A stretch of 23,850 bases of DNA from CAVAWX01 sp963642995 (lineage in GTDB: Bacteria > Actinomycetota > Coriobacteriia > Coriobacteriales > QAMH01): the NCBI GenBank assembly GCA_963642995.1, contig CAVIIZ010000024.1, forward strand, positions 1 through 23,850. The letters are read 5' to 3'. Shown here piece after piece: positions 1 through 7,329 of the stretch. The notes beneath the pieces are model-generated. The model made no database searches. It worked only from the letters and a program-made list of their open reading frames with translations, and was not told where the DNA came from. Both the position numbers and the translations under genes were made by a program. How positions within the stretch are numbered: position 1 is the first letter of the stretch; each line of letters opens with the position of its first letter.

Positions 1-65
1 ACGGGACTCGAACCCGCGACCCCAACCTTGGCAAGGTTGTGCTCTACCAACTGAGCCACTTCCGC
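1..65 (-). tRNA. tRNA-Gly (anticodon GCC), 3' end cut off by the window edge
   Basis: Read on the minus strand, the 65 bases fold as a standard cloverleaf. There is a 7-base acceptor 5' strand (GCGGAAG), a D arm with GCTC/GAGC stem, and an anticodon arm with stem CAACC/GGTTG and loop TTGCCAA, which gives anticodon GCC (glycine). A 5-base variable loop and a T arm with loop TTCGAAT and stem GCGGG/CCCGT follow. The sequence ends exactly at the base of the T arm, so the 3' acceptor strand and discriminator base lie outside the window. It decodes GGC/GGU glycine codons. Confidence 0.96.
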
Positions 66-77
66 ACGCGGGTTGCT

Positions 78-105
78 ATCTTAGCAAACTTGCAGCCTGC
101 GTCAA
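78..105 (-). promoter_or_regulatory. Promoter of the tRNA-Gly gene
   Basis: On the minus strand there is a -35 element TTGACG (100-105), a 16-base spacer and a -10 element TAAGAT (78-83). The predicted start is near position 71, a few bases before the mature tRNA 5' end at 65. This is the strongest sigma-70-type promoter in the window, as expected for a stable RNA. Confidence 0.7.
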
Positions 106-282
106 ATGGGAAATCGAAGCTTTTTCATTTTCCTGCGCATACGAGGCGGGCGAAGGGGCATGCGGGCTTGCCTTCCCGGCACTCAAAAAAGTATCGTGCT
201 CACCGTGCCCTTGCATGGTCGGCACCTGAATTCATCGCGTTCGCCACCACCGACGCTCTGGATTCATCGCGCGCCCGCGCCC

Positions 283-1566
283 CTAGTACGGTCGGTAGTC
301 CTTGCCCACCACGACGAGCACGTCGCCGTTGAAACTGTAGCGTGCCGCCGAGCGCACGGCGCGCCCCTGGCCCAAGTCGCTCACCAAAAGCTCGGCCATC
401 GCCTTGTCCGCGTCCTCCTTGTAGACCACGAGGGTCTCCTCATAGACGAACTGCGCCGCATTGCCCGTGCTCTCGATTTTCCAGCCGAGCTTCTTCAGCT
501 GGGTTTTGCAATCGTCGGCCACGCCGGACACGCCCGCGCCGTTCCAGATGGTCACCTTGTTGCTCGCGCGGACCTGCTCGTTGTCGCTGGTCTCGGCATC
601 CGAGGCCACGGGCGTCATCCCGCCCTGCACCCGCGCGACCATGGTGTTCCAGCTCGCGTTGTCCACCACCGAATACGTAGCGCCGTCGATGTCTTGCTGC
701 GAGACGGGCATGTCTTGGAAGCGCAGGTTCTGAGACATGTCGGCCCCGCGCAGGGTCTTGAGCGCGGAGGCGAGCGCATCGGCGTCGAGGTCTCCTGCAA
801 CGCAGCCGGCGATCGTCTGCGTCTGGCTTTTCACCTGCTCGCTCGACGAGGCGGCCACCTTGCCCAAAAGCTCCGAGAGGATCGCGCGGTCGTCGGCCGA
901 GGAAGGGTCGGCAGACAGCGACAAGGCAGGCAGCAGCTTGGCGACGCCGCCTTGGTTTATCTCCATGTAATGGGCAAGCTCGACCCCCGAAAGCTTCTTC
1001 ACCGCCGCGATCAGCCCGGCCTCGCCTGACAGGTCGACGGCATCGGCCAGCTTGTGGTAGCCGTAGCCGTCTATGTAGATGCGCGTGTCGGCGGGCAGCC
1101 ACAAGAAGGTGACGGTCTTGTCTTGCGGGCGCAGGTAGGCAAGGGCGATCGAGGCGATGTCGCCGCGCCCGTGCTCTGCCGTCTCGGACGTGGTGCGCAC
1201 GAGCAAGGTCCACGAGGGCGACTTCGCGCTGTCCACATCGGAAAGCGCGCCCTGAAGCGCAGAGGCGTCCACGGCGGGCACTATCGAGTTCTTCACCGTC
1301 TGCTGGTAGACGAGCATCCCCACGCCCACGGACAGCGCGAGCGCCGCGGCGACGACGAGGGCCACCTTCGCGACGGCGGCCGGGCGAGGGCCGGGTTTCT
1401 TGCGTTCTGCTGCGCCCGCGCCGCTGCGGCGCTGGGTGAAATTGCCTTTGCCGCGCGTCGATATCTGCAGGCCCGACTGGTCTTTCATCGAGCCGCCCGG
1501 CAGGTTGCGGGCGCTCGAGACGTGCGAGCCTGTCGCCGCTCCTATGTCGAGTCCCTTGTGGCGCAT
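283..1566 (-). CDS. LCP-like (LytR-CpsA-Psr) membrane protein with C-terminal LytR_C domain
   Basis: This 427-residue protein has a cytoplasmic N-terminus of about 64 residues, one membrane segment (about 65-88), an LCP-like domain (about 119-315) and a LytR_C domain (about 336-424, starting near KVTIWNGAGVSG). LCP enzymes transfer wall polymers such as teichoic acids or capsule from lipid carriers to peptidoglycan outside the membrane. The LCP region keeps the general order (RGD near 134-136, PADT at 158-161, then an HY motif near 199-200). The family's conserved Arg in the PRDT-like motif is replaced by Ala, so catalysis is doubtful. The ATG at 1566 is chosen because AGGAGGAG lies just upstream; the frame stays open beyond it without a ribosome site. 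It lies 103 bases after murA on the same strand and may share its transcript. The family call is good; the substrate is unknown. Confidence 0.8.
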   Translation of the reverse strand: MRHKGLDIGAATGSHVSSARNLPGGSMKDQSGLQISTRGKGNFTQRRSGAGAAERKKPGPRPAAVAKVALVVAAALALSVGVGMLVYQQTVKNSIVPAVDASALQGALSDVDSAKSPSWTLLVRTTSETAEHGRGDIASIALAYLRPQDKTVTFLWLPADTRIYIDGYGYHKLADAVDLSGEAGLIAAVKKLSGVELAHYMEINQGGVAKLLPALSLSADPSSADDRAILSELLGKVAASSSEQVKSQTQTIAGCVAGDLDADALASALKTLRGADMSQNLRFQDMPVSQQDIDGATYSVVDNASWNTMVARVQGGMTPVASDAETSDNEQVRASNKVTIWNGAGVSGVADDCKTQLKKLGWKIESTGNAAQFVYEETLVVYKEDADKAMAELLVSDLGQGRAVRSAARYSFNGDVLVVVGKDYRPY

Positions 1567-1669
1567 GGTGAAATCTCCTCCTGAAGCGACGCACGCGGGT
1601 CTTTCTCTCATGTGAAAGAGCGCGGGGGTCGCGCGAAAACGGCGTGCGGGCGAAAGCGACGGGCAAGCG

Positions 1670-2959
1670 TCAGGCAGACGCCTCCCGCCGCACCTCGGCA
1701 CCGCAACGCGCGAGCTTGCCGACGAAATCATCGTAGCCGCGGTCGATGTGGTGGACGGAACCGACGCGCGTGGAGCCGTCGGCGACGAGGCCTGCCAGCA
1801 CGAGGGCCGCTCCCCCGCGCAGGTCGGGCGCCTCGACAGGCGCGCCGGAAAGCCCCCCGACGCCGGCGACGAGGGCATGATGGCCGTCTATGCGGATGTC
1901 GGCGCCCATGCGCACGAGCTCGGCGGCGCACATGAAGCGGTTCTCGAAAACGTTTTCCGTGATGATGGAATTGCCGTGCGCGAGCGCGGCGAGCACCATG
2001 TACTGGGCTTGCAAGTCGGTGGGAAAGCCGGGATGCGGCAGGGTCTGGATGTCGGCGGGCAGGATGTCGCCCGTGCGCTCGACGGTGATGCTCTCGCCCT
2101 CGCTCACCACGTCGCAGCCCATCTGCTGGAGCTTCTTCAAGGCGAGCACGAGGTAGTCGGGGTTCACGCCCTCCACGGTCAAAGGCCCTCCCGTCAAGGC
2201 GCCGGCGACGAGGAAGGTGCCCGCCTCGATGCGGTCGCCGCAGGTGCGGTGCCGGCCGGCCGGATGCAGCTCGCGCACGCCGGCGATGGCGATGTCGGGC
2301 GTGCCCGCACCGTGCACCTCGGCGCCCATCTCGTTTAGGAAGCAGGCGAGGTCGACGATCTCGGGTTCGCAGGCGGCGTTGCGTATGCGCGTCTCGCCCT
2401 GCGCGGCGACCGCGGCCATCATGAGGTTTTCAGTCGCGCCCACGCTGGGAAACTCCAGCAGCACCTCGGCTCCGTGCAGGCCACCCGGCGTGCAGGCCTC
2501 GATGAAGCCGTGGGAGACGTCGAACTCGACGCCTAGGGCCTCGAGGCTGGAGATGTGCATGTCGAGCTTGCGCGAGCCGATGTTGCAGCCGCCCGGCATG
2601 GCCACGCGCGCCCGTCCGAAGCGGGTGACGAGCGGGCCTAGGATGGAAATGGAGGCGCGCATCTTTGCCACGAGCTCGTAAGGCGTCTCGTAGCTGGTCA
2701 AATCCGTCGTGTCGACGAGGATCGAGCCTGACGCATGCGGCATGTCCGGCGCGATGCGCTCCACCTTCGCGCCGATGGTGGTCAGCACCTCCTCCATCAC
2801 GTGGACGTCGGATATGTCGGGCACGTTGTCGATGCGCACCGGCCCGCCGCCCATGACCGATGCCGCCATCAGCTTCAGCACGGAGTTCTTCGCCCCGCCG
2901 ATGTGCACGGTGCCGGACAGGGGGCGCCCCCCGGTGACGATTATCTGCTCTTCGGGCAC
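1670..2959 (-). CDS. murA: UDP-N-acetylglucosamine 1-carboxyvinyltransferase (MurA)
   Basis: MurA adds enolpyruvate from PEP to UDP-GlcNAc, the first committed cytoplasmic step of peptidoglycan synthesis. The 429-residue length is normal for the family. Visible signatures are GGAKNSVLKL near residues 21-30 (Lys24 and Asn25 bind substrate), MPGGCNIGSRKLD with the catalytic, fosfomycin-target Cys at 125, DRIEAGTF in the second half, and the C-terminal RGG...ADGST...HIDRGYDDF block. Because the Cys is present, the enzyme should be fosfomycin-sensitive in principle. The start is a GTG at 2959, preceded by GGGAGG about six bases upstream. Its own extended -10 promoter is likely at 3023-3028. The downstream neighbour, an LCP-like wall protein, fits a cell-envelope theme. 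Confidence 0.97.
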   Translation of the reverse strand: MPEEQIIVTGGRPLSGTVHIGGAKNSVLKLMAASVMGGGPVRIDNVPDISDVHVMEEVLTTIGAKVERIAPDMPHASGSILVDTTDLTSYETPYELVAKMRASISILGPLVTRFGRARVAMPGGCNIGSRKLDMHISSLEALGVEFDVSHGFIEACTPGGLHGAEVLLEFPSVGATENLMMAAVAAQGETRIRNAACEPEIVDLACFLNEMGAEVHGAGTPDIAIAGVRELHPAGRHRTCGDRIEAGTFLVAGALTGGPLTVEGVNPDYLVLALKKLQQMGCDVVSEGESITVERTGDILPADIQTLPHPGFPTDLQAQYMVLAALAHGNSIITENVFENRFMCAAELVRMGADIRIDGHHALVAGVGGLSGAPVEAPDLRGGAALVLAGLVADGSTRVGSVHHIDRGYDDFVGKLARCGAEVRREASA

Positions 2960-3022
2960 ACGACCCTCCCTTTTCGCTTTTCACGCGAGCCCGCGCGGCT
3001 CTCCCGTTTTTCTCGGCGCGTG

Positions 3023-3028
3023 AGTGTA
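3023..3028 (-). promoter_or_regulatory. Likely extended -10 promoter of murA
   Basis: The minus strand reads TGC followed by TACACT, an extended -10 element, which would give a leader of about 55 bases before the GTG at 2959. No good -35 hexamer is visible. It lies downstream of the hcp terminator, so murA needs a promoter in this interval. Confidence 0.4.
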
Positions 3029-3149
3029 GCAGACGGATGTGCAGCGAATGCGGAGGGTGAACGCAGGCGCAGAGGTGCCCCGGGCGCTTGGCGAAAGCGC
3101 TGCGCGAGGCGATGCGACGGGTGAAGAGAGGAAGATGGAGACGAGTGCG

Positions 3150-3189
3150 AAAAGAAGGCGCCCGCCACCTCTCGAAAGCAGCGGGCGCC
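3150..3189 (-). terminator. Rho-independent terminator after hcp
   Basis: A perfect 9-bp stem GGCGCCCGC/GCGGGCGCC (3181-3189 with 3157-3165, loop of 15) is followed on the minus strand by TTCTTTT (3156-3150). It sits 42 bases after the hcp stop codon. It insulates murA from hcp. Confidence 0.8.
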
Positions 3190-3230
3190 CCTTACGTGCG
3201 CGGCGCGTCTCGACGCGCCCCTTTCCGGCG

Positions 3231-4793
3231 CTAGCCGAAGATCTCGGCGAGGTCTTGCTCCGGGGTCGAGGTGGGGCGTATGCCAAACTTCTCGACGAGC
3301 GCGTCCAGGATGTTCGGGCTGATGAAGGCCGGCAGGCTCGGCCCCAGGTAGATGCCCTTGATCCCGAGGTGCAGAAGCGACAGCAGGATGCACACGGCCT
3401 TCTGCTCGTACCAGGACAAGACAAACGACAGCGGCAGGTCGTTGACACCGCAATCGAAGGCCTCGGCCAGCGCGAGCGCGATCTTCACCGCGCCGTAGGC
3501 GTCGTTGCACTGCCCGACGTCGAGCAGGCGCGGAATGCCGCCTATCTCGCCCAGCTCCAGGTCGTTGAAGCGGAACTTGCCGCAGGCCAGGGTGAGGACG
3601 ACGGAATCGGCGGGCGCGGCCTTCACGAACTCGGTGTAGTAGCTGCGCTCGGCCTTCATGCCGTCGCAGCCGGCCACGAGCAGGAAACGGGAGATGTCGC
3701 CGGACTTCACCGCGTCGATGACGGCGGGCGCGACGCCCATGACCGTGTCGTAGCCAAATCCCGTCGAGATCTTGTTTCCGCCGTTGATGCCGGCAAAGCT
3801 CTTCTTCTCGGGCCATCCGCCCAGCTCGAGCGCGCGCTCGATGATGGGGGTGAAGTCCTTGTCGGCGCCGATATGGGGTGCGCCGGGAAAGCTCACAGGG
3901 CCGGTGGTGAAGACACGGTCGGCGTAGGAGGCATCGGGCTTCACCAGGCAGTTCGTCGTCCAGAGTATGGGCGCGGGCAGCTCGGCGAACTCCTTTTTCT
4001 GATTGTGCCATGCCGTGCCGAAATTGCCCTTCAGATGGCTGTGGGCGCGCAGGCGCGGGTAGGCGTTGGCGGGCAGCATCTCGCCGTGGGTGTAGACGTT
4101 CACGCCCTTGTCCTTCGTCTGCTCCAGCAGGCGCTCCAGGTCGTGCAGGTCGTGGCCTGTCACCACGATGAAAGGCCCGGGCTCGACCTCGAGGTCGAGC
4201 GTGGCGGGCTCGGGGGCGCCGAAGGCCTCGATGTTGGCGGACTCGAGCAAGGCCATGGCGGTGATGTTGACCTCGCCGCACTTCAAATCGAGTGCGAGCA
4301 GCGCATCGGCGTCGTCTGTGCCCGCGATGGCGGAAAGCCCCTCGCACATGAAGGCCGCTATGGCCGGATCGTCTTTGCCCAGCGCGTGCGCATGCCAGGC
4401 ATAGGCCGCCACGCCGCGCATGCCGAACAGCAGCAGGCTCTTCAGCGAGCGCAGGTCCTCGTCGGCCTCCCACAGGCCGCGCATGTCGAAATCGCGCGCG
4501 GACGCGTCGAGGGCGGCGGCGGCCTCGCGCACGCGGGCGGTCAGGCCGCGGATGGCCGCATCGTCGAAGCTCACGTTGCTCACGCACGCGAACATGCCCT
4601 CGAAGAGCAGCGCGGCGTCCCCCGCAGACAGCGGCGCGTCGCCTGCGGCCTGCGCGAGGGCTATGAGCGCGCCCGTCAGCTCGTCTTGGAGCAAGGCGGT
4701 CTCGGCGCTCTTGCCGCACACGCCGGCCATGGTGCAGGCGCCGCCCTTCGCCGTCTGCTCGCACTGGAAACAAAACATCTTCTCGTCGGCCAT
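3231..4793 (-). CDS. hcp: Hybrid-cluster protein (hydroxylamine/NO reductase), class I
   Basis: Hcp carries a [4Fe-4S] cluster and a hybrid 4Fe-2S-2O cluster; the family reduces hydroxylamine in vitro and is linked to NO detoxification and protein S-nitrosylation in anaerobes. The 520-residue protein starts with Cys8-x2-Cys11-x8-Cys20-x5-Cys26, the spacing of class I proteins from strict anaerobes (the E. coli-type class II has wider gaps). Probable hybrid-cluster ligands follow in the expected order: GHDLHD His, THGEM Glu, TTNC Cys, VAGCDG Cys, LACGKF Cys, GQCND Cys, then WYEQK Glu and Lys. ATG at 4793 is preceded by GGAAGG. No partner reductase (Hcr) is nearby, which is usual for class I. 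It is transcribed divergently from a Crp/Fnr-type regulator, with a palindromic operator between them, and has its own terminator. Confidence 0.97.
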   Translation of the reverse strand: MADEKMFCFQCEQTAKGGACTMAGVCGKSAETALLQDELTGALIALAQAAGDAPLSAGDAALLFEGMFACVSNVSFDDAAIRGLTARVREAAAALDASARDFDMRGLWEADEDLRSLKSLLLFGMRGVAAYAWHAHALGKDDPAIAAFMCEGLSAIAGTDDADALLALDLKCGEVNITAMALLESANIEAFGAPEPATLDLEVEPGPFIVVTGHDLHDLERLLEQTKDKGVNVYTHGEMLPANAYPRLRAHSHLKGNFGTAWHNQKKEFAELPAPILWTTNCLVKPDASYADRVFTTGPVSFPGAPHIGADKDFTPIIERALELGGWPEKKSFAGINGGNKISTGFGYDTVMGVAPAVIDAVKSGDISRFLLVAGCDGMKAERSYYTEFVKAAPADSVVLTLACGKFRFNDLELGEIGGIPRLLDVGQCNDAYGAVKIALALAEAFDCGVNDLPLSFVLSWYEQKAVCILLSLLHLGIKGIYLGPSLPAFISPNILDALVEKFGIRPTSTPEQDLAEIFG

Positions 4794-4837
4794 GTCGTTT
4801 TCCCTTCCGTGTCGGTATGCCCGTCAAAGCTGCGGTG

Positions 4838-4843
4838 AATCTA
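4838..4843 (-). promoter_or_regulatory. Predicted -10 element of hcp
   Basis: The minus strand reads TAGATT, placing +1 near 4831 with a leader of about 38 bases. There is no recognisable -35 hexamer. The palindrome at 4864-4881 is centred exactly 41.5 bases upstream of this start, which suits an activator-dependent promoter. Confidence 0.5.
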
Positions 4844-4863
4844 GCACCGCAGCCGGATGTGCT

Positions 4864-4881
4864 ATGTTGTTTCTACAACAT
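4864..4881. promoter_or_regulatory. 18-bp palindromic operator, Crp/Fnr type, between hcp and its regulator
   Basis: ATGTTGT-ttct-ACAACAT is a perfect inverted repeat of 7-base arms around a 4-base centre, the geometry of Crp/Fnr-family sites. It lies in the 119-base region between hcp and a Crp/Fnr-type gene. Its centre (4872.5) is at -41.5 of the predicted hcp start, the class II activator position. It would also cover the region just upstream of the regulator's likely -10 (CATATT, 4879-4884), suggesting autorepression. The match to the regulator is inferred from context. Confidence 0.75.
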
Positions 4882-4912
4882 ATTGATGAAAAAGACGACG
4901 CGAGGAGGAAAG

Positions 4913-5569
4913 ATGGACTGCGCCATGCTGTGCGCCTGCCCGCTGTTTTCGGGCACGCCGCCCGAAGAGCTCGAGCAGATGCTGCCCTGCTTGCACGCGC
5001 GCACACGGCGCTTTTCCAAGGGGGAGCGCGTCTTGCGCGCCGGCGAGCCCGCCACGTGCGCGGGCATCGTCTTGGAGGGGGCGTTGCACGTGGAGGCCGT
5101 GGACGCCTGGGGCGAGACGTCCATCCTGGAGTCGCTTGCGCCCCTCGAGCCCTTTGCGCTCGCCTACGCCTGCTGCCCGGACGAGCCCCTCGCCGTCGAC
5201 GTCGTGGCCGACAGCGAATGCCAGGTGCTGCTCTTCGATGCGGGAAGGCTGGCCGCGCCCTGCAGCTCGCATTGCGCCGGCCACGTGCGCGTCGCCGGCA
5301 AGCTCGTGCGCTCGCTCGCGCGCAAGAGCCTCGCCTTGAACCGCCGCATGCGCGCCGTCGCGCCCAAGACCATACGGGGAAAGGTGGCCGCCTACCTGTC
5401 CCAGCAGGCGCAAGCGTGCGGGTCAGCCGAATTCGAGATCCCCTTCACCCAAGCGCAGCTGGCCTCGTATCTGGGCGTGGACCGCAGCGCGCTGTCCGCG
5501 ACGCTTGCCGCCATGCGCCGCGAGGGCGCCATCGACTACTCCGGCCGCCGCTTCACCCTCCCGTCCTGA
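4913..5569 (+). CDS. Crp/Fnr-family transcriptional regulator, cysteine-rich (probable hcp regulator)
   Basis: This 218-residue protein has an N-terminal cyclic-nucleotide-binding-like sensor domain (about 10-125, with FSKGERVLRAGEPATCAGIVLEGAL). A long dimerisation helix and a C-terminal winged helix-turn-helix follow (about 178-210, FTQAQLASYLGVDRSALSATL). The start is the ATG at 4913, directly behind GAGGAGGAAAG; earlier in-frame ATGs fall inside the operator or lack a ribosome site. It contains eleven cysteines, including Cys3, Cys7, Cys9 and Cys26 at the N-terminus, loosely recalling the Fe-S ligands of FNR. Redox, NO or metal sensing is therefore possible but not shown. The divergent hcp gene and the shared palindrome suggest it activates hcp, as HcpR-type regulators do elsewhere. 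The family is certain; the signal is unknown. Confidence 0.9.
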   Translation: MDCAMLCACPLFSGTPPEELEQMLPCLHARTRRFSKGERVLRAGEPATCAGIVLEGALHVEAVDAWGETSILESLAPLEPFALAYACCPDEPLAVDVVADSECQVLLFDAGRLAAPCSSHCAGHVRVAGKLVRSLARKSLALNRRMRAVAPKTIRGKVAAYLSQQAQACGSAEFEIPFTQAQLASYLGVDRSALSATLAAMRREGAIDYSGRRFTLPS

Positions 5570-5612
5570 GCGCGGCTTGCCGGCCATGTCGCCCGGCTTG
5601 CCCGCACATGAA

Positions 5613-5642
5613 AGACGCGGGCCGCACAAGCAGCCCGCGTCT
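5613..5642. terminator. Convergent hairpin, likely bidirectional terminator
   Basis: A perfect 10-bp stem AGACGCGGGC/GCCCGCGTCT with a 10-base loop lies between the converging regulator gene (stop 5569) and the symporter gene (stop 5676). Neither side has a strong T run, so its efficiency is uncertain, but position and stem strength fit transcription termination. Confidence 0.55.
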
Positions 5643-5675
5643 CGTCTCGCGTATGTGCAAACGCCGGGCGGGCGC

Positions 5676-7262
5676 CTACTCCTTCACGATCAGCTCGGTC
5701 CACTCGGCCGGGTCGTCGTCGGGCAGGCCCTTCTCGTCGGCAGGCGCGGCCTCCATGGCCAGGTCGAGCACCTCCGGGTCGGTGTGCCAGCATTCGCAAT
5801 GCGGCATCCCCGCCTCCTCGAGCCCGTCGGCGATGAACACGGGGTCTTCACCGGCCTTCTTCTGCCGCGTGTAGTCGTCGAGGGCCATGAGCGCCCATTT
5901 GCCGAGTATGAGTATGACGGCGATGTTGATGATAGCCTGCAACCCCATGAAGATGTCGGCCAGGTTCCATGCCAGCGTCAGGTTCGAGTTCGCGCCGAAG
6001 AAGATGGCCACGCAGCAGATGACGCGAAACACCGCGAGCGCGCCCTTGTTCTTCGTGATGAACTTGAAGTTGCTCTCGGCGTAGAAGTAGTTGCCGATCA
6101 GGCTGGAGAACGCGAAGGCGAAGATCGCCACCGTCATGAAGTGCATGCCGGCGTCCCCCAGGCCGTTTTGCATGGCCGCCTGCACGAGCGACATGTTCGT
6201 GAGCAGCGCGTCTTTGTCGATGGCGGCCACCGCGTCGGCGGAAAGGCCTTGCGCGGCGCCCCAGAAGATCTGGTCGGTGTTGCCGATGACGAAGAACATG
6301 AGCATGCCCGCGGAGGCCGTGCAGATGACCATCGTGTCGATGAACACGGAAAACGTCTGCACGAGGCCTTGCTTGACGGGGTGGCTGACGGACGCGGAGG
6401 CGGCGGCGTTGGGAGCCGAGCCCATGCCCGCCTCGTTGGAGAACAGGCCGCGCTTGATGCCCTGGACGACCATCGAGCCGGCAAATCCGCCCACGACGCT
6501 GTTGAAGTTGAAGGCCTCGGAGAAGATCATCGCGAAGACGGCGGGCAGCTGAGTGATGTTCATGCCCGTGATGACGAGCGCGAGCAAGATGTAGCCGATG
6601 GCCATGACGGGCACTATGAGGGAGGTGAGGAAGCTGATCATGCGCGTGCCGCCGAAGAGGATGAAGGCCACGATCACCGCGAGCACGATGCCGAGGGCGA
6701 CAGGCGCCGCGGAGTTGAAGTAGTCCGGGATATAGGCCACCAGCGACGAGGACATGTTGTAGGTCTGCAGGCCGTTGAAGCCTATGGCAAAGCACAAGAT
6801 GAGGGCGACGGCGAAGATGTTGGCCAGCCACTTCTTGTGCAGCGCCTGCCAGATGTAGTAGGCAGGGCCGCCGCGGAACTCGCCGTCTTCGGCCTTCACC
6901 TTCCAGATCTGCGCCAGCGTGGACTCGATGAAGGCAGAGGCGCTGGTGATGGAGGCCGTGACCCACATCCAAAACACCGCGCCCGGGCCGCCTGTGGCAA
7001 TGGCCGTGGCCACGCCGGCAATGTTGCCCGTGCCCACGCGCGAGGCCGTCGAGACCATGAGCGCCTGAAACGACGAGACCGTCTTCTTGCCGGGGACGTG
7101 CTTTTTCTCGGTGAGGTGGCGGATCATGTCGAAAAAGCCGCGGAACTGGATGAAGCGCGTGCGGAAACTGAAGTACAGGCCGCAGGCGATGAGCAGGAAC
7201 ACGAGGAAATACGTGTACATATAGGTGTCGATGGTGTCGGTGACCGCGATGAGCTGATCCAT
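5676..7262 (-). CDS. AGCS-family amino acid:cation (alanine/glycine:Na+) symporter
   Basis: This 528-residue polytopic inner-membrane protein has about eleven hydrophobic segments and takes up alanine, glycine or a related amino acid with Na+ or H+. Family motifs are clear: STASRVGTGNIAGVATAI near residue 70, GGPGAVFWMW, RGGPAYYI, GFNGLQTYN, and GLFSNEAGMGSAPNAAA. The start at 7262 is behind AGGGGAG and gives the usual N-terminus before the first membrane segment. The C-terminus extends about 40 residues past the family's usual PVF...W end (tail with HCECWH, then acidic). It lies 67 bases downstream of the HemD-like gene on the same strand and could be co-transcribed with it and pepC, linking peptide breakdown to amino-acid transport. 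The exact substrate cannot be read from sequence. Confidence 0.94.
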   Translation of the reverse strand: MDQLIAVTDTIDTYMYTYFLVFLLIACGLYFSFRTRFIQFRGFFDMIRHLTEKKHVPGKKTVSSFQALMVSTASRVGTGNIAGVATAIATGGPGAVFWMWVTASITSASAFIESTLAQIWKVKAEDGEFRGGPAYYIWQALHKKWLANIFAVALILCFAIGFNGLQTYNMSSSLVAYIPDYFNSAAPVALGIVLAVIVAFILFGGTRMISFLTSLIVPVMAIGYILLALVITGMNITQLPAVFAMIFSEAFNFNSVVGGFAGSMVVQGIKRGLFSNEAGMGSAPNAAASASVSHPVKQGLVQTFSVFIDTMVICTASAGMLMFFVIGNTDQIFWGAAQGLSADAVAAIDKDALLTNMSLVQAAMQNGLGDAGMHFMTVAIFAFAFSSLIGNYFYAESNFKFITKNKGALAVFRVICCVAIFFGANSNLTLAWNLADIFMGLQAIINIAVILILGKWALMALDDYTRQKKAGEDPVFIADGLEEAGMPHCECWHTDPEVLDLAMEAAPADEKGLPDDDPAEWTELIVKE

Positions 7263-7329
7263 TGGGACTCCCCTCTTGAAAGACAATCTAGACGCGTAGA
7301 CTATCGGAAGGAAAGCATAGAAAAAACAC

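Noticed and set aside
185..190. T6 run on the minus strand after the LCP gene as a terminator
   Set aside because: No stable hairpin directly precedes it; only 4-5 bp stems could be drawn.
1567..1878. N-terminal extension of the LCP-like frame into murA
   Set aside because: The extension overlaps the 3' end of murA, is low in family similarity and lacks a ribosome site. AGGAGGAG before 1566 marks the real start.
3039..4838. A 599-codon plus-strand open frame antisense to hcp
   Set aside because: It crosses the hcp terminator and the whole of hcp and shows no domain. Hcp motifs on the other strand are unambiguous.
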